Source: an uncultured Bacteroides sp. (GTDB lineage: Bacteria; Bacteroidota; Bacteroidia; Bacteroidales; Bacteroidaceae). Taken from it: a stretch of 60,521 nt of DNA. Shown piece by piece: positions 17,073 through 26,052 of this stretch. A program made the translations under genes and the position numbers. Numbering within the stretch: position 1 is the first letter of the stretch; every line of letters starts with the position of its first letter. Under the pieces are notes generated by a model that was given only the letters and a program-made list of their open reading frames with translations, was not told the origin of the DNA and did no database searches. The stretch is from the NCBI GenBank assembly GCA_949296575.1, contig CASFPE010000025.1:1-60521 (forward strand), read 5' to 3'.

Positions 17073-18179
17073 TTATAAGGTATAGCCCCAGTCTTTCAAG
17101 GCAAAATCCCAATGAGACTCCACAAGGCGTACGGTACGGTCATCGTATTTGTACTTGTTCTTCTTGTAACCTTTCTTCTTCCCAAGGTACTTTTCTATGG
17201 ACTCTTTGGCATCCTCGTATCCGGGGATAGACAACGTGTCGTAAATTTCCTTGGTCTTCGACATGGCATCAGCCTCGAAGTCCTCAAACTTCACTTCTAT
17301 CAAATTCCCTTTCGGAACATACTTCTTATCGGCTTCATACTTGCGGTACAGTTTCGCATACACGGACAAGATGTTTTCTTCCAATTCTTCATTGGATATT
17401 TCCTCCAATTTCAGCGGCTGAATGGTGTTCGTGAAAAAGCTCCGCGTGCTTTCAAACACAGTATAAGGATTGCGCATCAAGTAAATGAACTTCGCATTCG
17501 GGAACATCTTCACCAATTCCCTGACGCGCCCGGTATGGGGCGGGTTTTTCGACAGGAACTGGCTTCCTCCCGTATTCCACAAGGAAATCTTTATCAATTT
17601 GACGAAAATCTCCTCAAAGGCTTTCAGTTCTTCTTCCGTGATGTCCTCAAACAACAAGTACTTGTCGCAATACTCCTGCATGTATTTCGGAAGAAACCAG
17701 AAATTGTAATAGGTATAGGCCATCATGTTCGACAAAGCGAATTCTTCCTCCTGCGGCAGATCCACAGCAAGCTCCATGTTGTCAGTCGGGCGTTTGTCAG
17801 GCATCAGCCATGCCATGCTTTTCTTGAAAAAAGGTTGTCCCCACATCATCAGATGAGGAAATACGGTCTGGTAAGTTGTATTGTAGCCGAAATGCTTGTC
17901 GCAGGAAAACACGTTATGCACAAACGTTGTCCCGCTCCGCCAATGCCCAAGAATGAACACGGGGTCGTTCTCCAAAGGTTTGCCGGCCAGCAAGCGGTCG
18001 TACCGTTTGTCTTGCAATGGTTTCAAGAGGCTCAGCAAGCGGCACACGCCCTTGGTGAGGTAATACTTCTTGCGGTATCCCTTGTCAATCGCCCGCCCGT
18101 CGGTAATTTGACGGAAAGTGTCCCAGTCAGCTCCCACCAGCGTGTTGATAGGCAACTTATTAAATTCCAATAATCCCAT
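17073..18179 (-). CDS. PAPS-dependent sulfotransferase
   Basis: A 368-residue sulfotransferase. The 5'-phosphosulfate-binding loop HWRSGTTF is at residues 79-86 and the 3'-phosphate-binding segment is FIYLMRNPYTVFESTRSFF. The C-terminal half has the family's EVKFEDFEADAM and DFALKDWGYT patterns. It transfers sulfonate from PAPS to an acceptor hydroxyl. Directly upstream are cysN, cysD, cysC, which make PAPS, and cysQ, which removes the by-product PAP. The gene order (permease, cysC, cysD, cysN, sulfotransferase) is that of the B. thetaiotaomicron BT_0412-BT_0416 cluster, whose sulfotransferase has been reported to sulfonate cholesterol and other steroids. Sterol specificity here is inferred from order only. 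Confidence 0.9.
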   Translation of the reverse strand: MGLLEFNKLPINTLVGADWDTFRQITDGRAIDKGYRKKYYLTKGVCRLLSLLKPLQDKRYDRLLAGKPLENDPVFILGHWRSGTTFVHNVFSCDKHFGYNTTYQTVFPHLMMWGQPFFKKSMAWLMPDKRPTDNMELAVDLPQEEEFALSNMMAYTYYNFWFLPKYMQEYCDKYLLFEDITEEELKAFEEIFVKLIKISLWNTGGSQFLSKNPPHTGRVRELVKMFPNAKFIYLMRNPYTVFESTRSFFTNTIQPLKLEEISNEELEENILSVYAKLYRKYEADKKYVPKGNLIEVKFEDFEADAMSKTKEIYDTLSIPGYEDAKESIEKYLGKKKGYKKNKYKYDDRTVRLVESHWDFALKDWGYTL

Positions 18180-18190
18180 TTTTCCTCGCT

Positions 18191-19621
18191 TTACTTCACA
18201 ATATTGATTGCAATGCCTTGACGTTCCAAGTCCTTGCAGGCTCTTTCTATCGCATCATAATGTTCTTCCGAAATGCCCAATTTCGGCAAATTCAGTTCCG
18301 GCATTTCCTCACCAACCATGTCTTTTGAATCCACGCGGCCGATAATCATGCCCACCGCACTCGTGTTGTTCGTTATAGGGTCAATCAGGACAAACGAACC
18401 GCACGCCTTGTTCTTTTGGTAAGAATCAAAGAACAAAGGCTTGGCCGTGGTCAGCACTACCTTTGCTATTTCATTCAGCTTCAATGCGGACACGTTTTCT
18501 ATATGCTCCATCGTATTGATGTCCACCCGGTAACGTATCTGGCTGATGTGCGCCCTCGTCAGGTTCGTGGTCTGTTTCAGATAAAAATGTTTGTTCACGT
18601 CCATCGTTTCTTCATCCATCCACACCAACATGGCCTCCATGTTGCGATCCACTGTCGGCAAATTGTCTGGGTGAACCAGCATTTCCCCACGCGACACGTC
18701 AATCTCGTCTTCCAAAGTCAGCGTCACGCATTGCGGCGGGAACGCCTCATCCAACTCGCCATCATAAGTAACGATGCTTTTCACTTTGGTGGTTTTCCCG
18801 GAAGGCAATGCCATCACCGTGTCGCCCTTGCGCACCACTCCTGAGGCAATCTTCCCGCAGAACCCACGGAAGTTCTGGTCCGGGCGCAGCACGTATTGCA
18901 CCGGGTAACGGAAATCCGCGAAATTATGGTCGTTGGCTATGTGGACGGTTTCCAGGAACTCCAGCAAGGAAACGCCTTTGTACCACGGCGTGCGTTCCGA
19001 TTTCGCCACCACATTGTCGCCTTCCAAAGCCGACAAGGGGATACAGTTCACGTCCGGGATGCCCAACGGCGTGACGAAATCCATGTAATCTTTCACGATT
19101 TCATTGAAACGTTCCTCTGAAAAGTCCACCAAGTCCATCTTGTTCACCGCCAGAACCACGTGCTTGATGCCCAACAAAGACACTAAATAAGTGTGGCGGC
19201 GCGTCTGCGTGATGACACCCGTCCGCGCATCCACCAAGATGACCGCCAAGTTGGCCGTGGAACCTCCCGTTATCATGTTGCGGGTGTATTGTTCATGTCC
19301 CGGCGTATCGGCAATGATGAACTTGCGGTTGTTGGTGGAGAAGTAACGGTAAGCCACATCAATGGTGATGCCTTGCTCGCGTTCGGCCTTCAGTCCGTCC
19401 AGCAACAAGGCATAATCAATGTGATCGCCTGCGTTTCCCATACGTTTGCTGTCGCGCTCCAACGCATCCAGCTGGTCTTCGTAAATCTTCTTGCTGTCAA
19501 AAAGCAAACGGCCAATCAAGGTGGATTTCCCATCATCCACAGAACCGGCTGTGAGGAAGCGCAACTGGTCTTTCTGTTCGTCCTTGTCCAAGAACTCTTT
19601 TATGTTCAATTTTTCTGCCAT
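18191..19621 (-). CDS. cysN: Sulfate adenylyltransferase subunit 1 (GTPase)
   Basis: A 476-residue EF-Tu-like GTPase that drives APS synthesis with CysD. G1 motif GSVDDGKST is at 26-34, followed by [12 protein letters not shown] (G3) and [13 protein letters not shown] (G4), then two beta-barrel domains. It stops without the C-terminal APS kinase domain found in NodQ-type fusions, in agreement with a separate cysC in the same operon. It begins 36 bp after cysD. Confidence 0.96.
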   Translation of the reverse strand: MAEKLNIKEFLDKDEQKDQLRFLTAGSVDDGKSTLIGRLLFDSKKIYEDQLDALERDSKRMGNAGDHIDYALLLDGLKAEREQGITIDVAYRYFSTNNRKFIIADTPGHEQYTRNMITGGSTANLAVILVDARTGVITQTRRHTYLVSLLGIKHVVLAVNKMDLVDFSEERFNEIVKDYMDFVTPLGIPDVNCIPLSALEGDNVVAKSERTPWYKGVSLLEFLETVHIANDHNFADFRYPVQYVLRPDQNFRGFCGKIASGVVRKGDTVMALPSGKTTKVKSIVTYDGELDEAFPPQCVTLTLEDEIDVSRGEMLVHPDNLPTVDRNMEAMLVWMDEETMDVNKHFYLKQTTNLTRAHISQIRYRVDINTMEHIENVSALKLNEIAKVVLTTAKPLFFDSYQKNKACGSFVLIDPITNNTSAVGMIIGRVDSKDMVGEEMPELNLPKLGISEEHYDAIERACKDLERQGIAINIVK

Positions 19622-19657
19622 AACATCATGATTTTTGATTCGCCTTCTTCCGGCACA

Positions 19658-20569
19658 TTAAAAATAACCTTCCCGTTTCTTCTGTTCCATGCTCGCCTCT
19701 TGGTCGAAGTCGATAACGCGGGTGGTGCGTTCACTCTTTGTGGTGGTCATCATCTCCTCCACAATTTTCTCAATCGTGTCGGCCTCGCTCTCAATAGCAC
19801 CCGTCAAAGGCCAGCATCCCAATGTGCGGAAACGTATCTTCTTCATCTCAATCTTATCCTTGTATTTCTCCGGCAAACGGTCGTCGTCGGGCATAATCAA
19901 CTGGCCGTCGATGTTGACCACCGGGCGCATTTTTGCGAAATATAACGGCACGATGGGTATTTTCTCCAAACGAATGTATTGCCAGATGTCCAACTCCGTC
20001 CAATTGCTCAGCGGGAACACGCGGATGCTTTCCCCTTTATGGATGCGCCCGTTGTAAATGTCCCACAACTCCGGGCGTTGGTTCTTGGGATCCCACTGGT
20101 GGAAACGGTCGCGGAACGAATAGATACGCTCTTTTGCACGGCTCTTTTCCTCATCCCTCCGTGCGCCGCCGAAAGCAGCGTCAAACTTGTATTTGTCCAG
20201 TGCATTCAGCAATGCCTGTGTCTTCATCAAGTCCGTATGCACCTTGCTGCCATGCGTGAACGGGCCTACCCCCGCCTTGAACGCCTCCATGTTGGATTCC
20301 ACAATCAGATTCCACCCGTACTTCTTGGCATATTCATCGCGGAATTGTATCATCTCCTTGAACTTCCACTTGGAATCGATATGCATCAAAGGGAAAGGCA
20401 CCTTTCCCGGATAAAAAGCTTTCTCCGCCAATCGGACCATCACCGACGAGTCTTTGCCGATGGAATAAAGCATGACAGGGTTTTCGAACTCTGCAGCCAC
20501 CTCGCGGATGATGTGTATCGATTCCGCCTCCAGTTCCTTCAAATGGCTTAATTTATAAGATTCTGACAT
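19658..20569 (-). CDS. cysD: Sulfate adenylyltransferase subunit 2
   Basis: A 303-residue PP-loop ATP pyrophosphatase that makes adenosine 5'-phosphosulfate from sulfate and ATP. The PP-loop is SIGKDSS at residues 36-42, and the family segments [37 protein letters not shown] and [12 protein letters not shown] are all intact. It pairs with CysN. It lies 21 bp after cysC. Confidence 0.97.
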   Translation of the reverse strand: MSESYKLSHLKELEAESIHIIREVAAEFENPVMLYSIGKDSSVMVRLAEKAFYPGKVPFPLMHIDSKWKFKEMIQFRDEYAKKYGWNLIVESNMEAFKAGVGPFTHGSKVHTDLMKTQALLNALDKYKFDAAFGGARRDEEKSRAKERIYSFRDRFHQWDPKNQRPELWDIYNGRIHKGESIRVFPLSNWTELDIWQYIRLEKIPIVPLYFAKMRPVVNIDGQLIMPDDDRLPEKYKDKIEMKKIRFRTLGCWPLTGAIESEADTIEKIVEEMMTTTKSERTTRVIDFDQEASMEQKKREGYF

Positions 20570-20590
20570 ATTCTATAATATATTGTTCAT

Positions 20591-21205
20591 TCATTCTTTT
20601 GTTATTCCTGTTACCCGTGGCAGAATCAAGGCCAGCAAACGGTTCACGGATTCTTCCAGCGTCAGCTTGGAGGTATCCAACGTCAAAGCAGGGTGTTCCG
20701 GTGCTTCAAAAGGTGCGCTGATGCCTGTGAAGTTCTTTATCTCGCCACGACGCGCCTTGGCATACAAGCCTTTCACGTCGCGTTCCTCACAAACTTCCAA
20801 CGGCGTGTTAACAAATATCTCCAAGAAATCATCATTCCCGATGATGCTTGAGGCCATCTTCCGAATGTCATTGTTCGGGCTGATGAAAGCGGCAATCGTA
20901 ATGATGCCTGTGTCGATGAAAAGCTTTCCCACTTCAGCGATGCGCCGTATGTTCTCGATGCGGTCGGCTTCAGAAAAGCCTAAATTATTGTTGATGCCGC
21001 TTCGGATGTTGTCGCCATCCAGGATGCGGCAGAGAAAGCCGCGACGGTGCAACTCACGCTCCAAAGCAATGGCCACCGTGCTTTTGCCCGAACCCGACAA
21101 ACCGGTGAACCATATCATCACGCTGCGTTGGCCCAGCAATTCTTCTTTTTCTTTCCGTCCCAGCATGCGGTCGAATATCGGATATATATGATTCTGGTTT
21201 TCCAT
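20591..21205 (-). CDS. cysC: Adenylylsulfate kinase
   Basis: A 204-residue P-loop kinase phosphorylating APS to PAPS. Walker A GLSGSGKST is at 35-43, followed by LDGDNIR, the LGFSEADRIENIRRIAEV segment and FVNTPLEVCEERDVKGLY. No PAPS reductase, sulfite reductase or cysteine synthase gene is present nearby, so the PAPS made here most likely feeds the sulfotransferase rather than assimilation. Confidence 0.96.
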   Translation of the reverse strand: MENQNHIYPIFDRMLGRKEKEELLGQRSVMIWFTGLSGSGKSTVAIALERELHRRGFLCRILDGDNIRSGINNNLGFSEADRIENIRRIAEVGKLFIDTGIITIAAFISPNNDIRKMASSIIGNDDFLEIFVNTPLEVCEERDVKGLYAKARRGEIKNFTGISAPFEAPEHPALTLDTSKLTLEESVNRLLALILPRVTGITKE

Positions 21206-21212
21206 ATGCTAT

Positions 21213-22769
21213 TTAAAATGCCCAAAACAGGGGTATTAAGAATATTGACAATAAAAACACGATCAGGTTCATCGGCAAGCCTACCTTCACGAAGTCGGTG
21301 AATTTGTAATTGCCGATGCCTTGCACAATCAAGTTCGTCTGGTAACCGATTGGCGTGGAAAAGGATGCGGATGCCGCCATGCAGATGACCACGAAGAAAG
21401 GCGTGGGGTTCACGCCCAACTGGCTGGCCACTGACAGGGCGATGGGAAAAGACAAGGCAGCCGCTGCATTATTGGTTATCAGTTCGGTGAACAGGTTCGT
21501 AATGATGAATATCACAGCCAGCAAGGCATGCGGCCCCAAACTGTCGGTCATGCCAATGATGCATTTGGCCACCCAAGCTGCAAAGCCTGAGTTTTCCATC
21601 GCTTTGCTGATGGCAAAAGCGCACGCAATGGTAATCAAAATATCCCAAGAGATGTACTTGGTGTACTTTTTGGGAGGGAACAATTTTGCCCATGCCATCA
21701 GCACGGTGGTGATGCAGACAAAGAAAAACATGTCCAGTTCCATGCCGGGAAAGGTTTCTTTCGTAACCGGCAACTCACCGATAGTAGCCCCCGCAATCAT
21801 GAACACCAGCAAGGCAAGGGCAAACCAGCGTTTTTTCTTGCCGGAAGCATGCTCGGCATCCGTCCCGTTGGCCAACATGATGAATACGGACGATTCTCCC
21901 CAAGTGGGGATAAAAGAACTGTCGGCCAACAACACCAACGTGTCGCCTTCGCGCAGGACCACATCGTCCATTCCGCGCACGATGCTATGGCCGCCCCGGC
22001 GGATTTCTTTCACTTCCGCGCCGTAATGCCGCTTGAAGTCGAAGGTGCGCAACGTTTTCTTGATGCCGGGGAAACGCGGCCCAAGCACTGCTTCGACGCG
22101 ATGGAGATGGTCGGCCTCGGCTTCTTCCTCCACGTCCTCGCCTACGACGTCGGCACGCGAGTCAGGAAGCAGCCAGTTGGAAAACAGGAACAAATAAGCA
22201 ATGCCGGCCAAAGCGACAGGGACTCCCACCTTCCCTAACTCGAACATGCTGAAGCCTTCGTATCCGGCCTCCAGCACCATGCCATGCACCACGAGGTTGG
22301 TGGAAGTGCCAATCAGCGTGCAAAGGCCGCCCAATATGGTGACATACGACAACGGTATCAGGAATTTCGTGGCCGGCAAGCCAATTCTTTTCGCCCATCG
22401 CTTGATGATGGGGGCAAAAATCACCACCACCGGCGTGTTGTTCAGGAAAGCAGAAATAAAAGCAATGGTGGGCAACAGGCGGACTTGCGCCCGGCGCACC
22501 GTCGTTTTCTTTTCAGGGAGCAATCGTTTCACTAACTGGCCCAAAGCACCGCTCTGGCGCACGCCTTCGCTCACCAAGAACAAAAGCCCCACTGTTATCA
22601 TGCCTTTGTTGCTGAACCCTTCCACTACTTCCTCGGCCGAGAGAATGCCGGCGCAAAAGAAGATGACCACCACGGAAAGAAGCACCATGCCGGGACGCAT
22701 CTTGTCCAACACCAAGGCGGCCACCATGCCAGCCAGTCCCAACAACACGAATACCATCTCGAATGTCAT
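21213..22769 (-). CDS. SLC13-family permease with TrkA-C domain
   Basis: A 518-residue membrane protein of the DASS/SLC13 ion transporter superfamily. About ten hydrophobic segments flank a soluble RCK_C/TrkA-C-like insert at roughly residues 215-305 (HYGAEVKEIRRGGHSIVRG..LREGDTLVLLAD). Conserved SLC13 features are SAFLNNTPVVVIFAPI and GTSTNLVVHGM in the first half and LITNNAAAALSFPIALS and SFSTPIGYQTNLIV in the second. With cysC 7 bp downstream and cysQ upstream, sulfate import is the likely role. No other sulfate transporter gene is in the window. Confidence 0.88.
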   Translation of the reverse strand: MTFEMVFVLLGLAGMVAALVLDKMRPGMVLLSVVVIFFCAGILSAEEVVEGFSNKGMITVGLLFLVSEGVRQSGALGQLVKRLLPEKKTTVRRAQVRLLPTIAFISAFLNNTPVVVIFAPIIKRWAKRIGLPATKFLIPLSYVTILGGLCTLIGTSTNLVVHGMVLEAGYEGFSMFELGKVGVPVALAGIAYLFLFSNWLLPDSRADVVGEDVEEEAEADHLHRVEAVLGPRFPGIKKTLRTFDFKRHYGAEVKEIRRGGHSIVRGMDDVVLREGDTLVLLADSSFIPTWGESSVFIMLANGTDAEHASGKKKRWFALALLVFMIAGATIGELPVTKETFPGMELDMFFFVCITTVLMAWAKLFPPKKYTKYISWDILITIACAFAISKAMENSGFAAWVAKCIIGMTDSLGPHALLAVIFIITNLFTELITNNAAAALSFPIALSVASQLGVNPTPFFVVICMAASASFSTPIGYQTNLIVQGIGNYKFTDFVKVGLPMNLIVFLLSIFLIPLFWAF

Positions 22770-22794
22770 CTCGTCTCTCCCCTATTCTTTCCCG

Positions 22795-23610
22795 TCATTC
22801 CACGATGAACCACGGGTTCAACAAGTTTTCTTTGTTATACACCAGCGGTTCGCCCGTCAGGGCATTCCGCATTTCCTTGCCTGCCGCCCGCGCAATGGCG
22901 TGTCCGGCAGCGGTGTCCCACTCCATCGTAGGGGCAAAACGAGGGTAAACATCGGCGCTTCCTTCCGCTACCAAGCAGATTTTCAATGAGCTGCCGCTCG
23001 AAACGGTTTCCACGTGCGGATGCCGTTGTTCCAGCCCACGGATGTATTGCTCTGTTTCCGGAGTCAGGTGCGAGCGGGAAGCCACCACCACAAATGCGCT
23101 TCTGTCCTTGCATTCAAAAGGCAGGCGGCACCCTTCTTTTGCCAACTCATCCGCGCTCCCGCCTTCAGGCACCTCGCGAACATTAGCGGCTTTGTAGGCA
23201 CCCCACCCTTCGAGGGCAAGGAACAGTTCGTCCTTCACCGGCACATAAATCACGCCCGCCACCGGGACTCCCTTTTCCACCCAAGCGATGTTGACGGTAA
23301 ATTCGCCGTTTCGCTTGATGAATTCCTTCGTGCCGTCCAGCGGATCCACCACCCAAAGGGCGTCCCACTCCCGGCGTTCCGCATAATCCGCCAAACGGCC
23401 TTCTTCGCTCAACACAGGGTACGGCGTGGCGGAAAGGAAAGAACGGATGACGGCATGCGACGCTTTGTCGGCCACCGTCAGAGGGGAATTGTCCGCTTTC
23501 CGCTCAATGCCGAAATCGGACGACGGGTCATTGTATATCTCCAATATCTTTTTACCGGCTTCCACCGCAGCCCGCGCTGCTATATATAATATGTCTTTCC
23601 TGTCCATCAT
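22795..23610 (-). CDS. cysQ: 3'(2'),5'-bisphosphate nucleotidase
   Basis: A 271-residue inositol-monophosphatase-fold phosphatase that converts PAP (the by-product of sulfotransferases) to AMP. Metal-site motifs are SEEGR, VVDPLDGTKEFI and MEWDTAAGHAIARAAG. It is the first gene of the sulfation operon, 25 bp before the permease. Two adjacent ATG codons (23610 and 23607) could start it. A very good promoter lies at 23654-23685. Confidence 0.94.
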   Translation of the reverse strand: MMDRKDILYIAARAAVEAGKKILEIYNDPSSDFGIERKADNSPLTVADKASHAVIRSFLSATPYPVLSEEGRLADYAERREWDALWVVDPLDGTKEFIKRNGEFTVNIAWVEKGVPVAGVIYVPVKDELFLALEGWGAYKAANVREVPEGGSADELAKEGCRLPFECKDRSAFVVVASRSHLTPETEQYIRGLEQRHPHVETVSSGSSLKICLVAEGSADVYPRFAPTMEWDTAAGHAIARAAGKEMRNALTGEPLVYNKENLLNPWFIVE

Positions 23611-23653
23611 CTAATAAAAAGGCGACTCAACGCCTTTCTCTTTTTTAAGCCGC

Positions 23654-23685
23654 CAAAAGTATATAAAAAAAACGCACGATGCAAA
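23654..23685 (-). promoter_or_regulatory. Promoter of the cysQ-to-def operon
   Basis: On the minus strand TTTG (23682-23685) and TACTTTTG (23654-23661) are separated by exactly 20 bp, a textbook Bacteroidetes promoter, with the first start codon about 45 bp downstream. Confidence 0.75.
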
Positions 23686-23829
23686 TATTTGATTATGAAT
23701 TGTCCCGGATACAGGAAGTATCGGCAAACAAATGTGAAGATTCGGCCTCGCATTGGCAGAAGAGGACACGCTTTTAAGGAACAGAACACTTCCGGCTTCC
23801 TGCCCGCATGCGACGCATGGTTGCAAAAT

Positions 23830-23864
23830 GTCCCTGCCGTCCTGCAAAAGCAAGCGGCAGGGAC
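23830..23864 (-). terminator. Terminator after the nitroreductase gene
   Basis: A perfect 10-bp stem GTCCCTGCCG/CGGCAGGGAC with a 15-nt loop, followed on the minus strand by ATTTTGC. It begins 20 bp after the stop codon. Confidence 0.65.
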
Positions 23865-23883
23865 AAAACGCCATTCCTGTTCG

Positions 23884-24531
23884 TCAGTCCACGAACTTCA
23901 CCTTTTCCTGCATGCGCGGCTTGGCGGCAGGCGACTCGTCGGGATAGCCGAAACCGATGCAATAAAGCAGCTTGTAGCCTTCGCTGAATCCCAATTTCTC
24001 CAAGTATGCTGCCGCTTCTTCCGTCTCCATGAAGCGGGCAGGCCCGCCCAGGCAGCAGGAACCGATGCCCATCGACTGGGCTGCGAGAATCATGTTGCCG
24101 CCCAAAAGGCCGCAATCCACTTGCGAGAAAGCATACGAAGGGTCGTTGGCAATGAACACCACCGTGGGCGCATTGCGGAACATGTTCTTGAACGAGGGGT
24201 CTTCGGCAGCCTTCGGGTTGGCCTTCGTGTAGAGGGCCGTCAGCCCGTTGATGAATTCCGGGTTGTCCACCACACGCACTTCCCACGACTGCTTGTTCTG
24301 CCCGTTGGGGGCGTTGATGCCGCAGTCCAGGATGACTTGCATGGTGTCGCGGTTCACCGGCTGCGGTTTGTACTGGCGGATGCTCCGGCGGGCCATGATG
24401 GTTTCCAGCACTGCCTCCGAGGGGCTTGCCGCTTCCGTTGCCGCATTTTCCCCGTTCTGCGCCGACGGCGCACAGCCACTCACGGCGGCGCACAAGCAAA
24501 GGCCGCCCACGATTTTCTTCAATGTTTTCAT
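23884..24531 (-). CDS. Nitroreductase-family protein with lipoprotein signal
   Basis: A 215-residue flavin oxidoreductase-like protein. The core has the family's FMN-binding start (MARRSIRQYKPQPV), the NAPNGQNKQSWEVRVV segment, DCGLLGGNMILAAQSMGIGSCCLGG and IGFGYPDE near the C-terminus. Unlike most nitroreductases it has a clear lipoprotein signal (MKTLKKIVGGLCLCAAVSGC with lipobox VSGC), so it should be anchored in the envelope. Substrate unknown. It follows a second lipoprotein gene by 22 bp and the two probably share a transcript. Confidence 0.85.
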   Translation of the reverse strand: MKTLKKIVGGLCLCAAVSGCAPSAQNGENAATEAASPSEAVLETIMARRSIRQYKPQPVNRDTMQVILDCGINAPNGQNKQSWEVRVVDNPEFINGLTALYTKANPKAAEDPSFKNMFRNAPTVVFIANDPSYAFSQVDCGLLGGNMILAAQSMGIGSCCLGGPARFMETEEAAAYLEKLGFSEGYKLLYCIGFGYPDESPAAKPRMQEKVKFVD

Positions 24532-24553
24532 CTCTTTTCTTATTTATATAGGG

Positions 24554-24913
24554 TTATTCTTTGCCCGGTTCCCCTTCGTCCATCAAGCCGTCCATGAAGC
24601 CGTTCATGATGGCGCCGGCCTTTTCCATCGCGCCCTTGCCTTGGCTCTTGAAAGCCGCAGCGGCGTATTCGCCCTGCAAGCGGGCTATTTCATACAAGTC
24701 TTCCTGCGTCAGGTCCTTGCAACTCTCCGCCTTTTCCAGCAGTTCGGTGAACTTGGCTTCTGCCTCCTCCCACTGCTTTTCCGTGTAAGTGCCGCCTTCC
24801 CTGCACACTTCCTCCACGAAATCCTTGAATTCTTCCACTTGGCTCTTGCTGCTGCATGCCGACATGCCCCAAAGCCCTGCGCACAAGAGTGCGCCGAAAA
24901 GCAACTTTTTCAT
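24554..24913 (-). CDS. Small helical lipoprotein (DUF6565-like)
   Basis: A 119-residue lipoprotein. From the ATG at 24913 the signal MKKLLFGALLCAGLWGMSAC ends in an MSAC lipobox. The mature part is acidic and helical (EEFKDFVEEVC, EKQWEEAEAKFTELLEKAESC, LTQEDLYEIARLQGEYAAAAF) and ends in a Met/Gly-rich tail, the appearance of Bacteroidales DUF6565-type lipoproteins of unknown function. Starts at 24925 or 24931 are possible but begin almost at the predicted transcript start (TATCTTCG at 24939-24946, minus strand). Confidence 0.7.
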   Translation of the reverse strand: MKKLLFGALLCAGLWGMSACSSKSQVEEFKDFVEEVCREGGTYTEKQWEEAEAKFTELLEKAESCKDLTQEDLYEIARLQGEYAAAAFKSQGKGAMEKAGAIMNGFMDGLMDEGEPGKE

Positions 24914-25147
24914 TTTCGCATTCATTTTCATTACCGTGCGAAGATAGCAAGATTGAAGGAAAAAGCGCGGGCGCGATAAGTTTTTTTTGCATTCATTACC
25001 GCATCCCGCGCCCCGCAGGCGCAAAACCTTCTGCCGCATCATCCCCGCCATACGCCGGACTTTTAAAGAATATTCCGTACATTTCAAAGAATGTTTCCAC
25101 TGTCTTCCTCAATGCATTTCCTGCACGATTAATAATCTTCATCCGTG

Positions 25148-25185
25148 ACGATTAATAATCGTACACGTGTACGATTATTAATCGT
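25148..25185. repeat. Perfect 38-bp palindrome built from two ACGATTAATAATCGT half-sites
   Basis: ACGATTAATAATCGT (25148-25162), ACACGTGT (25163-25170) and ACGATTATTAATCGT (25171-25185) together form an exact 38-bp inverted repeat, and each half is itself nearly palindromic. A related truncated site preceded by TTTCCTGCACGATTA lies about 25 bp upstream, and an exact copy of the right half lies at 39451-39465. It sits between the divergent lipoprotein and acetyltransferase genes. As RNA it would form a strong hairpin; as DNA it could be a protein-binding site. Confidence 0.8.
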
Positions 25186-25203
25186 GCAAACAACGGTTCA
25201 CAG

Positions 25204-25269
25204 AAGATTTTGAAAATCATTGGAAAGATTTTGCCAAAACCTTGGAAGAATTTGATGAAATCCTTGGAA
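25204..25269. repeat. Array of three degenerate 22-bp units (copy 3 of the family)
   Basis: Units at 25204-25225, 25226-25247 and 25248-25269 each end in TTGGAA and carry the ATTTTG core. It directly follows the 38-bp palindrome. The rest of 24914-25470 has the promoter at 25333-25363 and nothing else recognisable. Confidence 0.65.
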
Positions 25270-25332
25270 AGTTTCCACGGAAAGGCTTTTAAGGACGCAT
25301 CCTAACTGCCGAAATCAAACAAAAACAACCTG

Positions 25333-25363
25333 TTGCCCATCTCCTTCATTTGCCCTACCTTTG
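25333..25363 (+). promoter_or_regulatory. Promoter upstream of the GNAT gene
   Basis: TTG at 25333-25335 and TACCTTTG at 25356-25363 with a 20-bp spacer. The leader to the ATG at 25471 would be about 100 nt. Confidence 0.6.
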
Positions 25364-25470
25364 CCGCACAATCACCGGGAACCATCTGGATATGGAACCA
25401 GGCCATCGGGCGATGCGCGCAAAAGGACTTAGAGGCGGCACCGAAGGCGCTGAAAGAAATTTGATTGAAA

Positions 25471-25959
25471 ATGCAGGACAACAGGCAAGAAATCATGATA
25501 CGCATCTCTGCTATCGGGAAAGACAAAAGGAGTCCGGAACTCATCCGCAGCCTTGCAGAGGTTTGGCAAGCATCCGTGCGTGCCAGCCACCATTTTTTGG
25601 AAGAAGAAGACATCCTTGCATTGGCTCCGCAAGCAGAAGATGCTTTGCGGCAGATTGAAACGTTGTGGGTTGCAAGGAACAACCTGACGCCCATAGGCTT
25701 CATGGGCGTGCAAGAGCATAAGATAGAAATGCTTTTCCTGCATCCCGACTATTTCCGGAAAGGGTTAGGCAAAGAACTGGTGCAACGTGCATTCCGGGAA
25801 CTGGAAGTGGAATATGTAGATGTAAACGAGCAGAATCCCGATGCACGGAAGTTTTATGAGCGGATGGGGTTTTATGCTTTCCGCCGCGATGAAACAGATG
25901 ACCAAGGCAACCCGTTCCCCGTCTTGCGGATGAAACGCCTGCCGGCAACAGAGGATTGA
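25471..25959 (+). CDS. GNAT-family N-acetyltransferase
   Basis: A 162-residue acyl-CoA N-acyltransferase. The acetyl-CoA-binding segment reads LFLHPDYFRKGLGKELVQRAF (motif A, RKGLG in place of the Q/RxxGxG/A loop), followed by VDVNEQNPDARKFYERMGF, the typical motif B. The N-terminal WQASVRASHHFLEEEDI is like the YjaB/PhnO-type putative acetyltransferases. Substrate unknown. I start at the ATG at 25471; another ATG at 25495 (MIRISAIG) is where many family members begin. Confidence 0.85.
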   Translation: MQDNRQEIMIRISAIGKDKRSPELIRSLAEVWQASVRASHHFLEEEDILALAPQAEDALRQIETLWVARNNLTPIGFMGVQEHKIEMLFLHPDYFRKGLGKELVQRAFRELEVEYVDVNEQNPDARKFYERMGFYAFRRDETDDQGNPFPVLRMKRLPATED

Positions 25960-26052
25960 CGGCAGGCAAAACCCAGCATCACCGCCCCCGATGGCAAACA
26001 CATCGTCCCCGAAGACATGCTTCCGCCTATGCCGATGCCTGTCAAGCCCGCA

